Of a stretch of DNA of 64,000 bases, positions 8,665 to 18,008 are shown piece by piece. Origin of the DNA: Alteribacillus sp. YIM 98480 (lineage in GTDB: Bacteria; Bacillota; Bacilli; Bacillales; Marinococcaceae); assembly GCF_009765375.1 (NCBI RefSeq), contig NZ_VTOK01000013.1, positions 62,001 through 126,000 on the forward strand. The letters run 5' to 3'. Below the pieces are notes generated by a model, which searched no databases, was not told the origin of the DNA, and was given only the letters and a program-made list of their open reading frames with translations. Both the position numbers and the translations under genes were made by a program. Position 1 is the stretch's first letter; the number at the start of each line of letters is the position of its first letter.

Positions 8665-10737
8665 ATGGCAGATTATTTAGTAATCGTTGAATCTCCCGCT
8701 AAAGCAAAAACGATCGGTAAGTATCTTGGGAAGAAGTATACTGTCAAAGCTTCCATGGGTCACGTTCGGGATTTGCCGAAAAGTCAAATGGGAGTAGATA
8801 CAGAGCATAATTATGACCTTAAATATATAACGATTCGAGGTAAAGGTCCTGTCTTAAAAGAGTTAAAAGCAGCTGCGAAAAAAGTAAAGAAAATTTACCT
8901 TGCAGCCGACCCTGATAGAGAAGGAGAAGCCATTGCCTGGCATTTAGCATACAGCCTTGGAATTGATGAGCATTCAAAATGCAGGGTCGTTTTTAACGAA
9001 ATTACGAAAAGTGCCATTAAAGACGCTTTTAAAGACCCTAGACCTATTAATATGGATTTAGTTGATGCGCAGCAGGCACGACGCGTTTTAGACCGGCTTG
9101 TAGGGTATAATATCAGCCCGTTATTATGGAAAAAAGTCAAAAAAGGTCTCAGTGCCGGGCGTGTTCAATCGATTGCGGTAAAGATGATTATAGACCGTGA
9201 AAAAGAAATTAAAAACTTTGTGCCAGAAGAATACTGGAGTATTGAGGGCACTTTTAAACGAGGAAAAGATCAATTTGAAGCCAAATTTTATGGAATTGAC
9301 GGTAAAAAGAAAGATCTTCGTTCTAAAGAAGAAGTAGATGAGGTCCTATCTCGTTTAAAAGGCAGCGATTTTACGATACAAAAAGTTACTAAAAAAGAAC
9401 GGAAACGAAACCCTGTCCAGCCGTTCACCACGTCCTCCATGCAGCAGGAAGCTGCCCGAAAATTAAACTTTCGAGCGAAAAAAACGATGATGATTGCCCA
9501 GCAGCTATATGAAGGGATTGATATTGGCAAGGAAGGAACTGTCGGTTTAATAACCTATATGAGAACGGATTCCACTCGTATTTCTAATACTGCAAAAGAA
9601 GGCGCAAAGGCTTACATTGAAGAAAAATATGGCAGTGAATATACGAGAAAAGGCAAAAGAGAAACAAAAAACAGCAATAATGCACAGGACGCTCATGAAG
9701 CCATTCGACCAACTACAGTAGAAAAAGACCCAAAGACCATTAAACAATATTTAAGCCGTGATCAATACAGGCTTTATAAACTTATATGGGAACGTCTCGT
9801 TGCAAGTGAAATGGCCCCTGCCATCATGGATACGATGTCTGTAGATTTGGAAAACGGCGGAGTCATCTTTCGTGCAAACGGATCCAAACTAAAGTTTCCA
9901 GGTTTTATGAAGGTATATATTGAAGGCAGAGATGATGGCAAACAAGAACAGGATAAATTTCTTCCTGATTTGAAGGAAGAGGAAACGGTAAACAAAGAAG
10001 AGTTAAATGAAAACCAGCATTTTACTCAGCCGCCTCCACGCTATACAGAAGCACGTCTAGTAAAAACAATGGAAGAAATGGGGATTGGCCGGCCTTCTAC
10101 TTATGCGCCGACACTCGATACAATTCAGCGCAGAAATTATGTAGCGTTAGAAGATAAACGGTTTGTTCCTACTGAACTCGGTGAAATAGTGCTTGAGCTC
10201 ATTGTTGAATTTTTCCCGGAAATATTAGACGTAGAATTTACGGCAAAAATGGAAAATGACCTTGACTATATTGAAGAAGGACGTCAGAATTGGATTCAGA
10301 TCATTGATGAGTTTTATCATGGATTTGAAAAACGGCTGAAAGTTGCCGAAGAAGAAATGAAAGAAGTTGAGATTCGTGATGAACCCGCTGGTGAGGATTG
10401 TGAAAAATGCGGACATCCTATGGTGTATAAAATGGGCCGGTATGGTAAATTTATGGCCTGTTCCAATTTTCCAGACTGCCGCAATACAAAGGCTATTGTT
10501 AAAGAGATCGGGGTAAAATGTCCAAAATGTAAAGAAGGAAATATTGTCGAGAGAAAAAGCAAAAAGCAGCGAAAGTTTTTTGGCTGCGACCGCTATCCGG
10601 AATGCGACTTTGTTTCCTGGGACAAACCAATAGCAAGACCTTGCCCAAAATGCGAATCTTTGTTAGTTGAAAAGAAAACGAAAAAAGGCGTAACCGTTCA
10701 ATGCAGTGAATGTGATTATAAAGAAGAACCAAATTAA
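8665..10737 (+). CDS. topA: DNA topoisomerase I
   Basis: Type IA topoisomerase that relaxes negatively supercoiled DNA through a 5'-phosphotyrosine intermediate. The Toprim domain begins [19 protein letters not shown] and includes [15 protein letters not shown]. The active-site tyrosine lies in [11 protein letters not shown] (about Tyr298). The C-terminus carries three zinc-ribbon units: [18 protein letters not shown] to [15 protein letters not shown] to CDRYPEC, and CPKCESLL to CSECDY. The total of 690 residues is normal for Bacillus TopA. GGGGGAGGAA stands about 11 bases upstream. A promoter precedes it and a terminator follows, so it is probably monocistronic. Confidence 0.97.
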   Translation: MADYLVIVESPAKAKTIGKYLGKKYTVKASMGHVRDLPKSQMGVDTEHNYDLKYITIRGKGPVLKELKAAAKKVKKIYLAADPDREGEAIAWHLAYSLGIDEHSKCRVVFNEITKSAIKDAFKDPRPINMDLVDAQQARRVLDRLVGYNISPLLWKKVKKGLSAGRVQSIAVKMIIDREKEIKNFVPEEYWSIEGTFKRGKDQFEAKFYGIDGKKKDLRSKEEVDEVLSRLKGSDFTIQKVTKKERKRNPVQPFTTSSMQQEAARKLNFRAKKTMMIAQQLYEGIDIGKEGTVGLITYMRTDSTRISNTAKEGAKAYIEEKYGSEYTRKGKRETKNSNNAQDAHEAIRPTTVEKDPKTIKQYLSRDQYRLYKLIWERLVASEMAPAIMDTMSVDLENGGVIFRANGSKLKFPGFMKVYIEGRDDGKQEQDKFLPDLKEEETVNKEELNENQHFTQPPPRYTEARLVKTMEEMGIGRPSTYAPTLDTIQRRNYVALEDKRFVPTELGEIVLELIVEFFPEILDVEFTAKMENDLDYIEEGRQNWIQIIDEFYHGFEKRLKVAEEEMKEVEIRDEPAGEDCEKCGHPMVYKMGRYGKFMACSNFPDCRNTKAIVKEIGVKCPKCKEGNIVERKSKKQRKFFGCDRYPECDFVSWDKPIARPCPKCESLLVEKKTKKGVTVQCSECDYKEEPN

Positions 10738-10749
10738 CAATATAAAACC

Positions 10750-10782
10750 GGAAAGATCCCCTTTAAAAAAAGGGGGTTTTCC
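10750..10782 (+). terminator. Terminator after topA
   Basis: CCCCTTT (10758-10764) pairs with AAAGGGG (10769-10775) around an AAAA loop, and flanking GGAAAGAT / GTTTTCC extends the stem. The T residues are within the right arm. Confidence 0.6.
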
Positions 10783-10901
10783 TATGTCTCGCTGTTAAGG
10801 TTTTAAGGCAGCCGGTCACAGTGTAATCACAATATTATAATGATATTTGGCAGTAAGCTATGTTTTGCTTACGTATGAACCAAAAAGGAGAGAATGTACG
10901 T

Positions 10902-12212
10902 ATGGCAATAGAGAAACAGAAAGTAAATGTTATAGGAGCAGGACTAGCTGGTAGTGAAGCTGCCTGGCAGCTTGCAATACGAGGAGTGCAAGTAAACCTT
11001 TATGAAATGAGGCCAAACAAACAGACACCAGCACATCATACAGATAAATTTGCTGAGCTAGTATGCAGCAATTCATTAAGAGGGAACAGTTTAACCAATG
11101 CAGTTGGGGTTTTAAAAGAAGAAATGCGTATACTTGATTCCGTCATTATCCGAGCAGCTGATGAGTGTTCTGTACCTGCTGGAGGCGCACTTGCAGTAGA
11201 CCGTCACGAATTTGCAGCCAAAGTAACCGAACGTGTAAAAGGTCATGAAAATGTTAATGTATACCAAGAAGAAATCAACGAAATTCCAGAAGGACCGACG
11301 ATCATTGCGACTGGTCCGCTTACAACAGAAGGACTTTCCAAAAACATAAAAGCATTGAGCGGCGAAGATTATCTTTATTTTTATGATGCCGCAGCACCGA
11401 TAATAGAAACCGACAGCATCGATATGAACAGAGCCTATGTAAAATCCCGTTATGATAAAGGAGAGGCAGCTTATATTAACTGTCCGATGACCGAAGAAGA
11501 ATTTAACAGGTTTTATGAGGCGTTAACAACAGCAGAAACCGTGCCGTTAAAGGAATTTGAGAAAGAAATCTTTTTTGAAGGATGTATGCCTGTTGAAGTC
11601 ATGGCGGCAAGAGGAAAAAAAACGTTGTTGTTTGGCCCGATGAAACCAGTTGGGCTTGAGCATCCTGAAACAGGGGAACGGCCTTATGCTGTTGTTCAGC
11701 TTCGGCAGGACAATCAGGCCGGCACTCTTTATAATATAGTCGGCTTTCAAACACATTTAAAATGGGGCCCTCAAAAAGAAGTGGTTCGCATGATACCCGG
11801 GTTGGAAAACGCAGAGATTGTAAGATATGGAGTGATGCATCGAAATACGTTTATCAATTCGCCCAATCTTCTTCATCCGACATATCAGTTCAAAAAAAGA
11901 GAAAATTTGTTTTTTGCTGGACAGATTACAGGCGTTGAGGGGTATGTTGAGTCTGCAGCGGCAGGGCTGATTGCTGGAAGAAATGCTGCTCTCTTAAATG
12001 AAGATAAAAGCCCTGAAGTGCTTCCTGAGGATGCTGTGATTGGAGCACTTGCCCAATATATCACGACAGCAAATCCAAATAACTTTCAGCCGATGAACGC
12101 TAATTTTGGCTTGCTGCCGCCTCTTTCAAAAAAAATTAAGAACAAAAAAGAACGAAATGAACAATTAGCAGAACGAGCACTGGGGTCCATTCAGAATTTT
12201 ATGAAAAAATAA
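10902..12212 (+). CDS. trmFO: tRNA (uracil-54-C5)-methyltransferase, folate/FAD-dependent
   Basis: Makes ribothymidine at position 54 of tRNA, with methylenetetrahydrofolate as carbon donor and FADH2 as reductant. The N-terminal FAD-binding motif [18 protein letters not shown] is at residues 7-24, and [12 protein letters not shown] and [16 protein letters not shown] are family blocks. Start: the frame is open from 10860, but the ATG at 10902 begins [12 protein letters not shown] and has AAGGAG 11 bases upstream, giving 436 residues as in other TrmFO. A TATAAT sequence at 10836-10841 may be its -10, but no convincing -35 was found. Confidence 0.96.
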   Translation: MAIEKQKVNVIGAGLAGSEAAWQLAIRGVQVNLYEMRPNKQTPAHHTDKFAELVCSNSLRGNSLTNAVGVLKEEMRILDSVIIRAADECSVPAGGALAVDRHEFAAKVTERVKGHENVNVYQEEINEIPEGPTIIATGPLTTEGLSKNIKALSGEDYLYFYDAAAPIIETDSIDMNRAYVKSRYDKGEAAYINCPMTEEEFNRFYEALTTAETVPLKEFEKEIFFEGCMPVEVMAARGKKTLLFGPMKPVGLEHPETGERPYAVVQLRQDNQAGTLYNIVGFQTHLKWGPQKEVVRMIPGLENAEIVRYGVMHRNTFINSPNLLHPTYQFKKRENLFFAGQITGVEGYVESAAAGLIAGRNAALLNEDKSPEVLPEDAVIGALAQYITTANPNNFQPMNANFGLLPPLSKKIKNKKERNEQLAERALGSIQNFMKK

Positions 12213-12279
12213 TCAATTCCCTTGCCTGCTATGGGCGACTATGATAAAATTTAATAGCTTTTGTGTAAAGGGTGAGTAA

Positions 12280-13203
12280 ATGGCTGAAAAAATGTTTTCG
12301 TTTTATTTAAACGGTTTTAAAAAGTACCTTCAAGTGGAGAAGAGTGTCTCTGATTTAACCTTGGTGGCATACGAGAGAGATTTAACAGATTTCCATGAGT
12401 TTTTACATGAAGAGGGATTAACAAGTCCGGTTGAGGCAGATACACGCACAGCCCGGGTTTATTTCAGCCATTTATATAACAAAAAATACGATCGGGCCAC
12501 CGTAGCAAGAAAAATATCTGCTCTTCGCACGTTTTACAAGTTTTTAAAAAGAGAAGGCTATGTGGAAAACAATGCTTTTTTGTCTTCTAGTTTGCCGAAA
12601 AAAGAGAGAAAACTGCCGCGTTTTTTGTATGAAGACGAATTGACCAAATTGTTTCATTCCTTTGATATAACGAAAGATCTCGATCAACGAGATCTAGCTA
12701 TTTTTGAGCTCCTTTATGCTACTGGGATGCGTGTTAGTGAATGCTGCCGCGTTCAAGTAGATGATGTAGATGAAGATTTAGCCACATTACTTGTAAAAGG
12801 AAAAGGCAGAAAGGAACGCTACGTGATAGTCGGCAGCTTTGCTCTAGAAGCAATTTCTTATTATAAAAATCATGCTAGAAAAAGACTTTCACAAAAGAAT
12901 AAAGGAGAGCCGGCAAAAGCGTTATTTCTGAATAATAACGGCGCTCCTCTAACAGAAAGAGGAGTTTGTTATGTAGTAAATAAGAGGGTGAAAGCTGTAT
13001 CACATACGCTGAATATTTCTCCGCATGATCTGCGGCATACGTTTGCCACCCATCTGTTAAACAACGGGGCAGATATGCGGACGGTACAGGACTTACTAGG
13101 TCATGAACATTTATCAACCACCCAAATATATACTCATGTAACAAAAGACCGTTTAAAAAGTGTGTATGAAAATGCCCACCCTCGGGCACGTAAGAAAGGT
13201 TGA
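12280..13203 (+). CDS. xerC: Tyrosine recombinase XerC (CodV)
   Basis: Site-specific recombinase that, with XerD, resolves chromosome dimers at dif. The N-terminal SAM-like domain (about 1-90) carries the YLQVEKSVSDLTLVAYERDL signature. The catalytic domain shows ATGMRVSE (first Arg), HDLRHTFATHLLNNG (His and second Arg), GHEHLSTTQIYTHVT (second His and the nucleophilic Tyr). The length is 307 residues. The gene leads the xerC-clpQ-clpY-codY cluster, known in B. subtilis as codV-clpQ-clpY-codY. GGGTGAGTA precedes the start. Confidence 0.96.
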   Translation: MAEKMFSFYLNGFKKYLQVEKSVSDLTLVAYERDLTDFHEFLHEEGLTSPVEADTRTARVYFSHLYNKKYDRATVARKISALRTFYKFLKREGYVENNAFLSSSLPKKERKLPRFLYEDELTKLFHSFDITKDLDQRDLAIFELLYATGMRVSECCRVQVDDVDEDLATLLVKGKGRKERYVIVGSFALEAISYYKNHARKRLSQKNKGEPAKALFLNNNGAPLTERGVCYVVNKRVKAVSHTLNISPHDLRHTFATHLLNNGADMRTVQDLLGHEHLSTTQIYTHVTKDRLKSVYENAHPRARKKG

Positions 13204-13215
13204 TGACGATTGGAT

Positions 13216-13758
13216 ATGTCCTTTCACGCAACGACAATATTTGCGGTGCGCCATAATGGCAAAGGAGCAATGGCAGGCGATGGTCAAGTAACATTTGGGC
13301 AAGCGGTTGTTATGAAGCACACAGCAAAAAAGGTCAGAAAAATTTATAACAATCAAGTGCTGGCTGGATTTGCTGGTTCAGTAGCAGATGCCTTTACATT
13401 GTTTGATATGTTTGAAGGGAAACTCGAACAATGGAATGGAAATTTACAAAGAGCGGCTGTTGAACTTGCAAAAGAATGGCGAAGCGATAAAATGCTGCGC
13501 AGACTAGAAGCAATGCTGGTCGTTATGAATAAAGACAGCTTACTATTAGTGGCTGGTACAGGGGAAGTAATTGAACCAGATGACGGGATTATTGCGATTG
13601 GCTCAGGAGGAAATTATGCACTTGCTGCCGGCAGAGCGCTTAAACAGCATGCCGCTCACTTAGAAGCAAAAGAAATAGCAGAAGCTTCATTAAGAACGGC
13701 GGGGGATATTTGTGTATACACAAATGATCAACTCGTTGTGGAAGAGCTTTCGGAATAA
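13216..13758 (+). CDS. clpQ: ATP-dependent protease subunit ClpQ (HslV, CodW)
   Basis: Proteasome-like peptidase that works with the ClpY (HslU) ATPase ring. The frame reads [11 protein letters not shown], followed by GDGQVTFG and [16 protein letters not shown], all hallmarks of HslV. As in B. subtilis CodW, a short SFHA extension precedes the TT pair that forms the N-terminus of E. coli HslV; the Bacillus enzyme is reported to use an N-terminal serine. Start choice: TTG at 13210 has the better Shine-Dalgarno distance (AAAGGTTG), but ATG at 13216 would leave serine after methionine removal. I chose 13216 for that reason; the choice shifts only two codons. Confidence 0.94.
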   Translation: MSFHATTIFAVRHNGKGAMAGDGQVTFGQAVVMKHTAKKVRKIYNNQVLAGFAGSVADAFTLFDMFEGKLEQWNGNLQRAAVELAKEWRSDKMLRRLEAMLVVMNKDSLLLVAGTGEVIEPDDGIIAIGSGGNYALAAGRALKQHAAHLEAKEIAEASLRTAGDICVYTNDQLVVEELSE

Positions 13759-13798
13759 CGTTAAAAATTTTTTTGAAAAGAAAGGGGATTACAACTAA

Positions 13799-15190
13799 AT
13801 GGAAACCCCGCTTACGCCGAAACAAATAGTAGAGAAACTTGATCAATATATTATTGGACAAAAGGAAGCAAAAAGGTCTGTCGCTGTCGCACTTCGTAAT
13901 CGGTACCGCCGGAGCAAATTAAGCGAAAACCTAAGAGAGGAAATTACTCCTAAAAATATTTTAATGATAGGGCCTACTGGTGTCGGAAAAACAGAGATTG
14001 CAAGACGTCTCGCCAAATTAACTGGAGCTCCGTTTACAAAGGTGGAAGCAACAAAATTTACGGAAGTCGGGTATGTCGGCCGCGATGTGGAGTCTATGGT
14101 TCGCGATTTAGTTGATACATCGGTTCGCCTTGTAAAAGAGGAAAAAATGCAGGAAGTTCAAAAAGAAGCTGAAATAGAGGCCAACAAAAAACTGGTTAAG
14201 CTGCTTGTTCCGGAAAGAAAGAAACAGCAAAATTATAAAAACCCATTTGAAATGATTTTCCAGCAGCAAAATAACGAGGAAGAAGATCAGCCTCAAGAAG
14301 ACCAGAATCTTGCTCAAAAACGCAGGCAGATGGAACATCAGCTCGCCCTAGGAGAGCTCGAGGACCATATGGTGACCATTGAAGTGGAAGAACAGGCCGC
14401 TAATATGATGGATATGTTTCAAGGTTCTGGAATGGAACAAATGGGGATGAATATGCAGGAAATGCTGGGCAGTATGATGCCGAAAAAGAAAAAAAAGCGA
14501 AGACTCCCAGTGAAAGATGCAAGAAAAATTCTCATAGAACAAGAAGCCCAAAAGTTAATAGACATGGACGAAGTGGGACAACTGGCTGTTTCAAAAGCCG
14601 AGCAGCTGGGTATTATTTTTATAGATGAGATTGACAAAGTAACCGGCAAACAGCAGCAAAGCAGTGCAGATGTTTCTAGGGAAGGGGTACAGCGTGATAT
14701 TCTTCCGATTGTCGAAGGCTCTACCATTACTACAAAACACGGTCCTGTAAAAACAGATCACATTTTATTTATCGCCGCTGGAGCGTTTCACATGTCTAAA
14801 CCTTCTGATTTAATTCCAGAATTACAAGGCAGATTTCCAATAAGAGTGGAGCTGAATAGTCTAGGTCCTGCAGACTTTAAGAAGATTTTAAGAGAACCAG
14901 ACCAGGCTTTACTGAAACAATATCAAGCTTTATTACAAACTGAAGGTATAAATGTGGAATTTTCTGACGATGCTGTGCATAAAATCGCAGAAATTGCTGA
15001 AGATGTCAATCAGCATACTGAAAATATAGGGGCTAGAAGGCTTCACACTTTGTTAGAACGACTGCTTGAAGACCTTTCATTTGAAGCACCCGATATTACG
15101 ATGGAAAAAATAACGATTACTCCAGAATATGTGGAAGAAAAATTAGCAACCATTGCAAAAAATCGTGATATGAGCCGATATATTTTATAA
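13799..15190 (+). CDS. clpY: ATP-dependent protease ATPase subunit ClpY (HslU, CodX)
   Basis: AAA+ unfoldase that feeds substrates into ClpQ. The Walker A motif [15 protein letters not shown] starts near residue 58, the pore motif [14 protein letters not shown] follows at about 89, and Walker [11 protein letters not shown] lies near 274. The variable I-domain between them (about 110-240) is rich in glutamine, lysine and glutamate. The C-terminal sensor motif [21 protein letters not shown] and the terminal SRYIL, which docks into ClpQ, are intact. The length of 463 is typical. AAAGGGGAT precedes the ATG by about 10 bases. Confidence 0.96.
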   Translation: METPLTPKQIVEKLDQYIIGQKEAKRSVAVALRNRYRRSKLSENLREEITPKNILMIGPTGVGKTEIARRLAKLTGAPFTKVEATKFTEVGYVGRDVESMVRDLVDTSVRLVKEEKMQEVQKEAEIEANKKLVKLLVPERKKQQNYKNPFEMIFQQQNNEEEDQPQEDQNLAQKRRQMEHQLALGELEDHMVTIEVEEQAANMMDMFQGSGMEQMGMNMQEMLGSMMPKKKKKRRLPVKDARKILIEQEAQKLIDMDEVGQLAVSKAEQLGIIFIDEIDKVTGKQQQSSADVSREGVQRDILPIVEGSTITTKHGPVKTDHILFIAAGAFHMSKPSDLIPELQGRFPIRVELNSLGPADFKKILREPDQALLKQYQALLQTEGINVEFSDDAVHKIAEIAEDVNQHTENIGARRLHTLLERLLEDLSFEAPDITMEKITITPEYVEEKLATIAKNRDMSRYIL

Positions 15191-15213
15191 GGAAAACAGG
15201 AGGAGACATTAAA

Positions 15214-15990
15214 ATGGATTTATTATCAAAAAGCCGTAAAATCAATGACATGCTTCAAAAAACTGCTGGAGATCATGTGAATTTCAAAGATATGGCAGAA
15301 ACATTACGGGATATAATCACGGCAAATGTATTTGTCGTCAGTCGTCGTGGTAAGTTGTTAGGATATGCCATCAAACAAGAAATTGAAAATGATCGAATGA
15401 AAAAAATGCTTGAAGAAAGACAATTTCCTGAAGAATACACATCTGGTTTATTTAAGATTGAAGAAACTTCTCCAAACCTTGGAATTGAAAGTGAATACAC
15501 TGCATTCCCTGTCGAAAGCAAAGAACTGTTCAGTTCTGGGCTTACAACCGTTGTACCGATCATTGGAGGCGGACAGCGTCTTGGGACACTCGTCCTTGCC
15601 AGGTTAAATGATTCATTTGACAACGATGATCTCATTCTAGCCGAATATGGTGCGACGGTGGTCGGCATGGAAATTCTTCATGAAAAAACACAAGAAATTG
15701 AAGAGGAAGCAAGAAGCAAAGCAGTTGTTCAAATGGCTATTAGCTCGCTGTCTTACAGTGAACTAGAAGCGGTAGAACATATATTTGAAGAGCTAGAAGG
15801 AAAAGAAGGCCTGCTCGTAGCTAGTAAAATCGCTGACCGTGTCGGCATTACGAGATCCGTTATTGTAAACGCCCTAAGAAAGTTAGAAAGTGCTGGAGTA
15901 ATAGAATCTCGTTCACTAGGTATGAAAGGAACGTACATTAAAGTACTTAATGATAAATTCCTATATGAACTTGAAAAAGTAAAAACGTAA
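15214..15990 (+). CDS. codY: Global transcriptional regulator CodY
   Basis: GTP- and branched-chain-amino-acid-sensing repressor that controls amino acid synthesis, transport, competence and motility genes. The N-terminal GAF domain (about 1-155) begins [15 protein letters not shown]; the C-terminal winged helix contains [20 protein letters not shown] (the recognition helix, about 204-225). The length is 258, normal is about 259. AGGAGG lies 9 bases before the start. It is the last gene before a strong terminator, and it sits just upstream of the fla/che operon, which CodY represses in B. subtilis. Confidence 0.97.
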   Translation: MDLLSKSRKINDMLQKTAGDHVNFKDMAETLRDIITANVFVVSRRGKLLGYAIKQEIENDRMKKMLEERQFPEEYTSGLFKIEETSPNLGIESEYTAFPVESKELFSSGLTTVVPIIGGGQRLGTLVLARLNDSFDNDDLILAEYGATVVGMEILHEKTQEIEEEARSKAVVQMAISSLSYSELEAVEHIFEELEGKEGLLVASKIADRVGITRSVIVNALRKLESAGVIESRSLGMKGTYIKVLNDKFLYELEKVKT

Positions 15991-16006
15991 ATACAAAGCA
16001 GTGAAG

Positions 16007-16044
16007 AACAGGGAAAGATCAAATCTTTCCCTGTTTTTTTTTTT
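16007..16044 (+). terminator. Strong intrinsic terminator after codY
   Basis: Perfect 13-bp arms AACAGGGAAAGAT (16007-16019) and ATCTTTCCCTGTT (16023-16035) with a CAA loop, followed by an uninterrupted T run to 16044. It insulates the codY cluster from the fla/che operon. Confidence 0.95.
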
Positions 16045-16084
16045 GTAAGGTAAGAAATGATAAATAGTTGCGTTTTACATGTCT

Positions 16085-16197
16085 AGCGCAAGCGCCTACT
16101 CGCTCGAGATTCCTTCGGTTCGTCAATGGAAAGCAAAGACAGCTTTCCATATGCCGACCCTCCAGGACTTGTCGCTCGTGAGCAAGGCGCTTGCGCT
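16085..16197. repeat. Palindromic extragenic repeat (REP-like)
   Basis: Exact 12-bp terminal inverted repeats AGCGCAAGCGCC (16085-16096) and GGCGCTTGCGCT (16186-16197) enclose a 9-bp inner hairpin ATGGAAAGC (16126-16134) / GCTTTCCAT (16142-16150). The element is GC-rich in an AT-rich spacer. From memory, similar elements with AGCGCC/GGCGCTTGCGCTTTT ends are common in Bacillaceae genomes; this was not checked. Confidence 0.65.
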
Positions 16198-16201
16198 TTT
16201 C

Positions 16202-16248
16202 TTATACTTTTTAGCAAGGTTTAACTTTGTATAAGGTTTAAAGTAAAA
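16202..16248. repeat. Dispersed inverted-repeat element, copy 2
   Basis: TTATACTTT (16202-16210) and AAAGTAAAA (16240-16248) are inverted with one mismatch, with TTTAACTTTG and TAAGG between. The sequence after it, with TTCGCCATTT and CGGTAAG, resembles the sequence after copy 3 at 58127. It directly adjoins the REP-like element. Confidence 0.5.
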
Positions 16249-16626
16249 GCTTACGAAATTCGCCATTTAGAATAGTCGGTAAGCTAATTAAAAATTAAAA
16301 ATAATGTCGGTAATGATAAATATATGTTTTGTATTAAAGGCAGGTCAGAGATCATACGCAACCATTTTAAAAAATAGGAAATGACGGGAAAAAAGACCTA
16401 TTAAATTTTTTGTGAACATTAAAAGAAATCTTATGGTCGATAAGTTATATTTAGTGAACGACTAGAGCGGCAGTTGTTGTATATAGTGAATATATTAAGT
16501 GAGGCTTTCATTAGATACGTAAAATCTAATGAATGATTAAACGGTTAACGGTACAAAAGAATTATAAAAAAGGTAAAATTTGGTTTCTTAATAATGCCGA
16601 TGCTTGTGAAACGGATTAGACAGGGT

Positions 16627-16655
16627 TAGACAAAAGTCATTTATTTTTATACAAT
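16627..16655 (+). promoter_or_regulatory. Probable SigA promoter of the fla/che operon
   Basis: TAGACA (16627-16632), 17-base spacer, TACAAT (16650-16655); each hexamer matches consensus at five of six positions. It lies about 110 bases before flgB, consistent with the SigA-driven fla/che promoter known in B. subtilis. Confidence 0.55.
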
Positions 16656-16771
16656 TTGGGTAGTAATGGCTAAATATTTGAATATAAAGGAAACATTTGC
16701 CTAAAAGGCATAAAATACGGGAATAATCACCTAAGATTTAAGGTCTTAAGTAATAGGAAGGGAGAACAAGA

Positions 16772-17164
16772 ATGGGGCTGTTTAATTCTTCTACTTTTCA
16801 AAACCTTGAGAATGGTTTGAATGGAGCTGCATTAGAGCAGAAAGCCATTTCGCAAAACATTGCCAATGTTGATACACCAAACTACAAAGCTAAACGTGCT
16901 GCCTTCAAGCACACATTAAATGAAGCCATTCAAACTCAGATTCAGGCAAATAGAACAAACCAAAAACATATAGAGTTTGGCGGTTCGCCTGCCGGAGCAC
17001 ATGTGCGAGAAGAAAATTCGACAATGTACAATCATAACGGAAATAATGTCGATATTGATAAAGAAATGTCTAATCTTGCTAAAAATCAAATCTATTATAA
17101 CGCACTTACAGATCGGTTAAGCGGAAAGTTTGGCAGCCTGAAAACAGCAGTAAGAGGGGGGTAA
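16772..17164 (+). CDS. flgB: Flagellar basal-body rod protein FlgB
   Basis: Proximal rod component that joins the MS-ring and export gate to the drive shaft. The 130-residue length is typical. The rod-protein N-terminal helix is present, with LEQKAISQNIANVDTPNYKA (about 22-41), and the C-terminal VDIDKEMSNLAKNQIYYNAL motif ends the chain. GGAAGGGAG precedes the ATG. It is the first gene of the fla/che operon and is followed 6 bases later by flgC. Confidence 0.96.
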   Translation: MGLFNSSTFQNLENGLNGAALEQKAISQNIANVDTPNYKAKRAAFKHTLNEAIQTQIQANRTNQKHIEFGGSPAGAHVREENSTMYNHNGNNVDIDKEMSNLAKNQIYYNALTDRLSGKFGSLKTAVRGG

Positions 17165-17170
17165 AACAAT

Positions 17171-17635
17171 ATGGGAATATTTGACGGTATTAATACATCT
17201 TCTTCTGCGCTAACTGCTCAAAGACTGCGTATGGATGTAACGTCTTCTAATATAGCCAACGCTGATTCGACAAGGGGGCGTTTGGTAGATGGTGAATGGG
17301 AACCTTACCGTAGGAAAATGGTCACTATGTCTCCAAAACAGTCTGGTTTTTCTTCTTTTTTAAATCAAGCGAAAGCACAAGGAGAAACGTCGCCTGTTGG
17401 TCAAGGAGTGCAAGTAGACAGATTGATAGAGGATCAAACACCATTTAGGCAGGTTTACCAGCCGGATCATCCAGAAGCAGATGAAGATGGTTTTGTAGAG
17501 ATGCCAAATGTCGATCCTTTAAAAGAGATGGTGAACATGATGAGTTCAACTCGTTCTTATGAAGCAAATATCACCAGTATGAATGCCACAAAAAATATGA
17601 TGCTAAAGGCACTCGAAATTGGTAGAAGTCAGTAA
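17171..17635 (+). CDS. flgC: Flagellar basal-body rod protein FlgC
   Basis: Rod component paired with FlgB. The N-terminal block LTAQRLRMDVTSSNIANADST and the C-terminal block MMSSTRSYEANITSMNATKN are the conserved coiled-coil ends of axial proteins; GVQVDRLIEDQTPFRQVYQP is FlgC-specific. The length is 154 residues, with family members usually 134-150. The Shine-Dalgarno GAGGGGGG overlaps the end of flgB. Closely spaced neighbours on both sides indicate co-transcription. Confidence 0.96.
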   Translation: MGIFDGINTSSSALTAQRLRMDVTSSNIANADSTRGRLVDGEWEPYRRKMVTMSPKQSGFSSFLNQAKAQGETSPVGQGVQVDRLIEDQTPFRQVYQPDHPEADEDGFVEMPNVDPLKEMVNMMSSTRSYEANITSMNATKNMMLKALEIGRSQ

Positions 17636-17651
17636 AATAGGAGGTTAGCCT

Positions 17652-17966
17652 ATGAGTAATCATTTAATAAATGGTACATATCCCAACACATTAAATCAGG
17701 AATCTTTACGGCTTAACGAAAATAATAAAACACCAGCTGAGGCACAAGAGTCTTTTAAAACAGCATTAAACGAGGCAGTTTCTAATGTCAACGAGGCGCA
17801 GCTTAAATCTGATGAAATGACTTCGAAATTAGCAAGCGGAGAAGTGGAAGATCTTCATGAAGTTATGGTTACAGCAGAAAAAGCAAGTGTTACTTTGCAA
17901 AGCACAGTAGAAATTAGAAATAAAGCATTAGAAGCATACCAGGAGATCATGCGGATGCAAGTATGA
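17652..17966 (+). CDS. fliE: Flagellar hook-basal body complex protein FliE
   Basis: Links the MS-ring to the rod. The C-terminal family signature EVEDLHEVMVTAEKASVTLQ followed by VEIRNKALEAYQEIMRMQV is clear. The first 30 residues are variable, as usual. The length is 104 residues. AGGAGG stands 6-7 bases before the start. Gene order flgB-flgC-fliE-fliF matches B. subtilis. Confidence 0.96.
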   Translation: MSNHLINGTYPNTLNQESLRLNENNKTPAEAQESFKTALNEAVSNVNEAQLKSDEMTSKLASGEVEDLHEVMVTAEKASVTLQSTVEIRNKALEAYQEIMRMQV

Positions 17967-18008
17967 TGAATAAACCTGGCCGGGAAGTTTTTACAGTCGG
18001 GAGGACCC

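Larger units (their letters stand above)
16045..16771. other. 727-bp intergenic region upstream of the fla/che operon
   Basis: No open frame I can support. It contains a palindromic repeat (16085-16197), a member of the TTATACTTT repeat family (16202-16248) with a further imperfect inverted repeat to 16284, a small hairpin TGCCT-AAA-AGGCA (16697-16709), and a likely SigA promoter (16627-16655). The rest is AT-rich. The length suggests a regulated leader for the motility operon. Confidence 0.75.

Noticed and set aside
12875-13294. 139-codon minus-strand frame over xerC/clpQ
   Set aside because: Antisense to two clear genes and spanning their junction; no plausible start context.
16574-16603. 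Possible SigD promoter before flgB (TAAA with GCCGATGC)
   Set aside because: The -10-like GCCGATGC is attractive, but the spacer to TAAA is 18 bases rather than about 15, so I preferred the SigA-type promoter at 16627.
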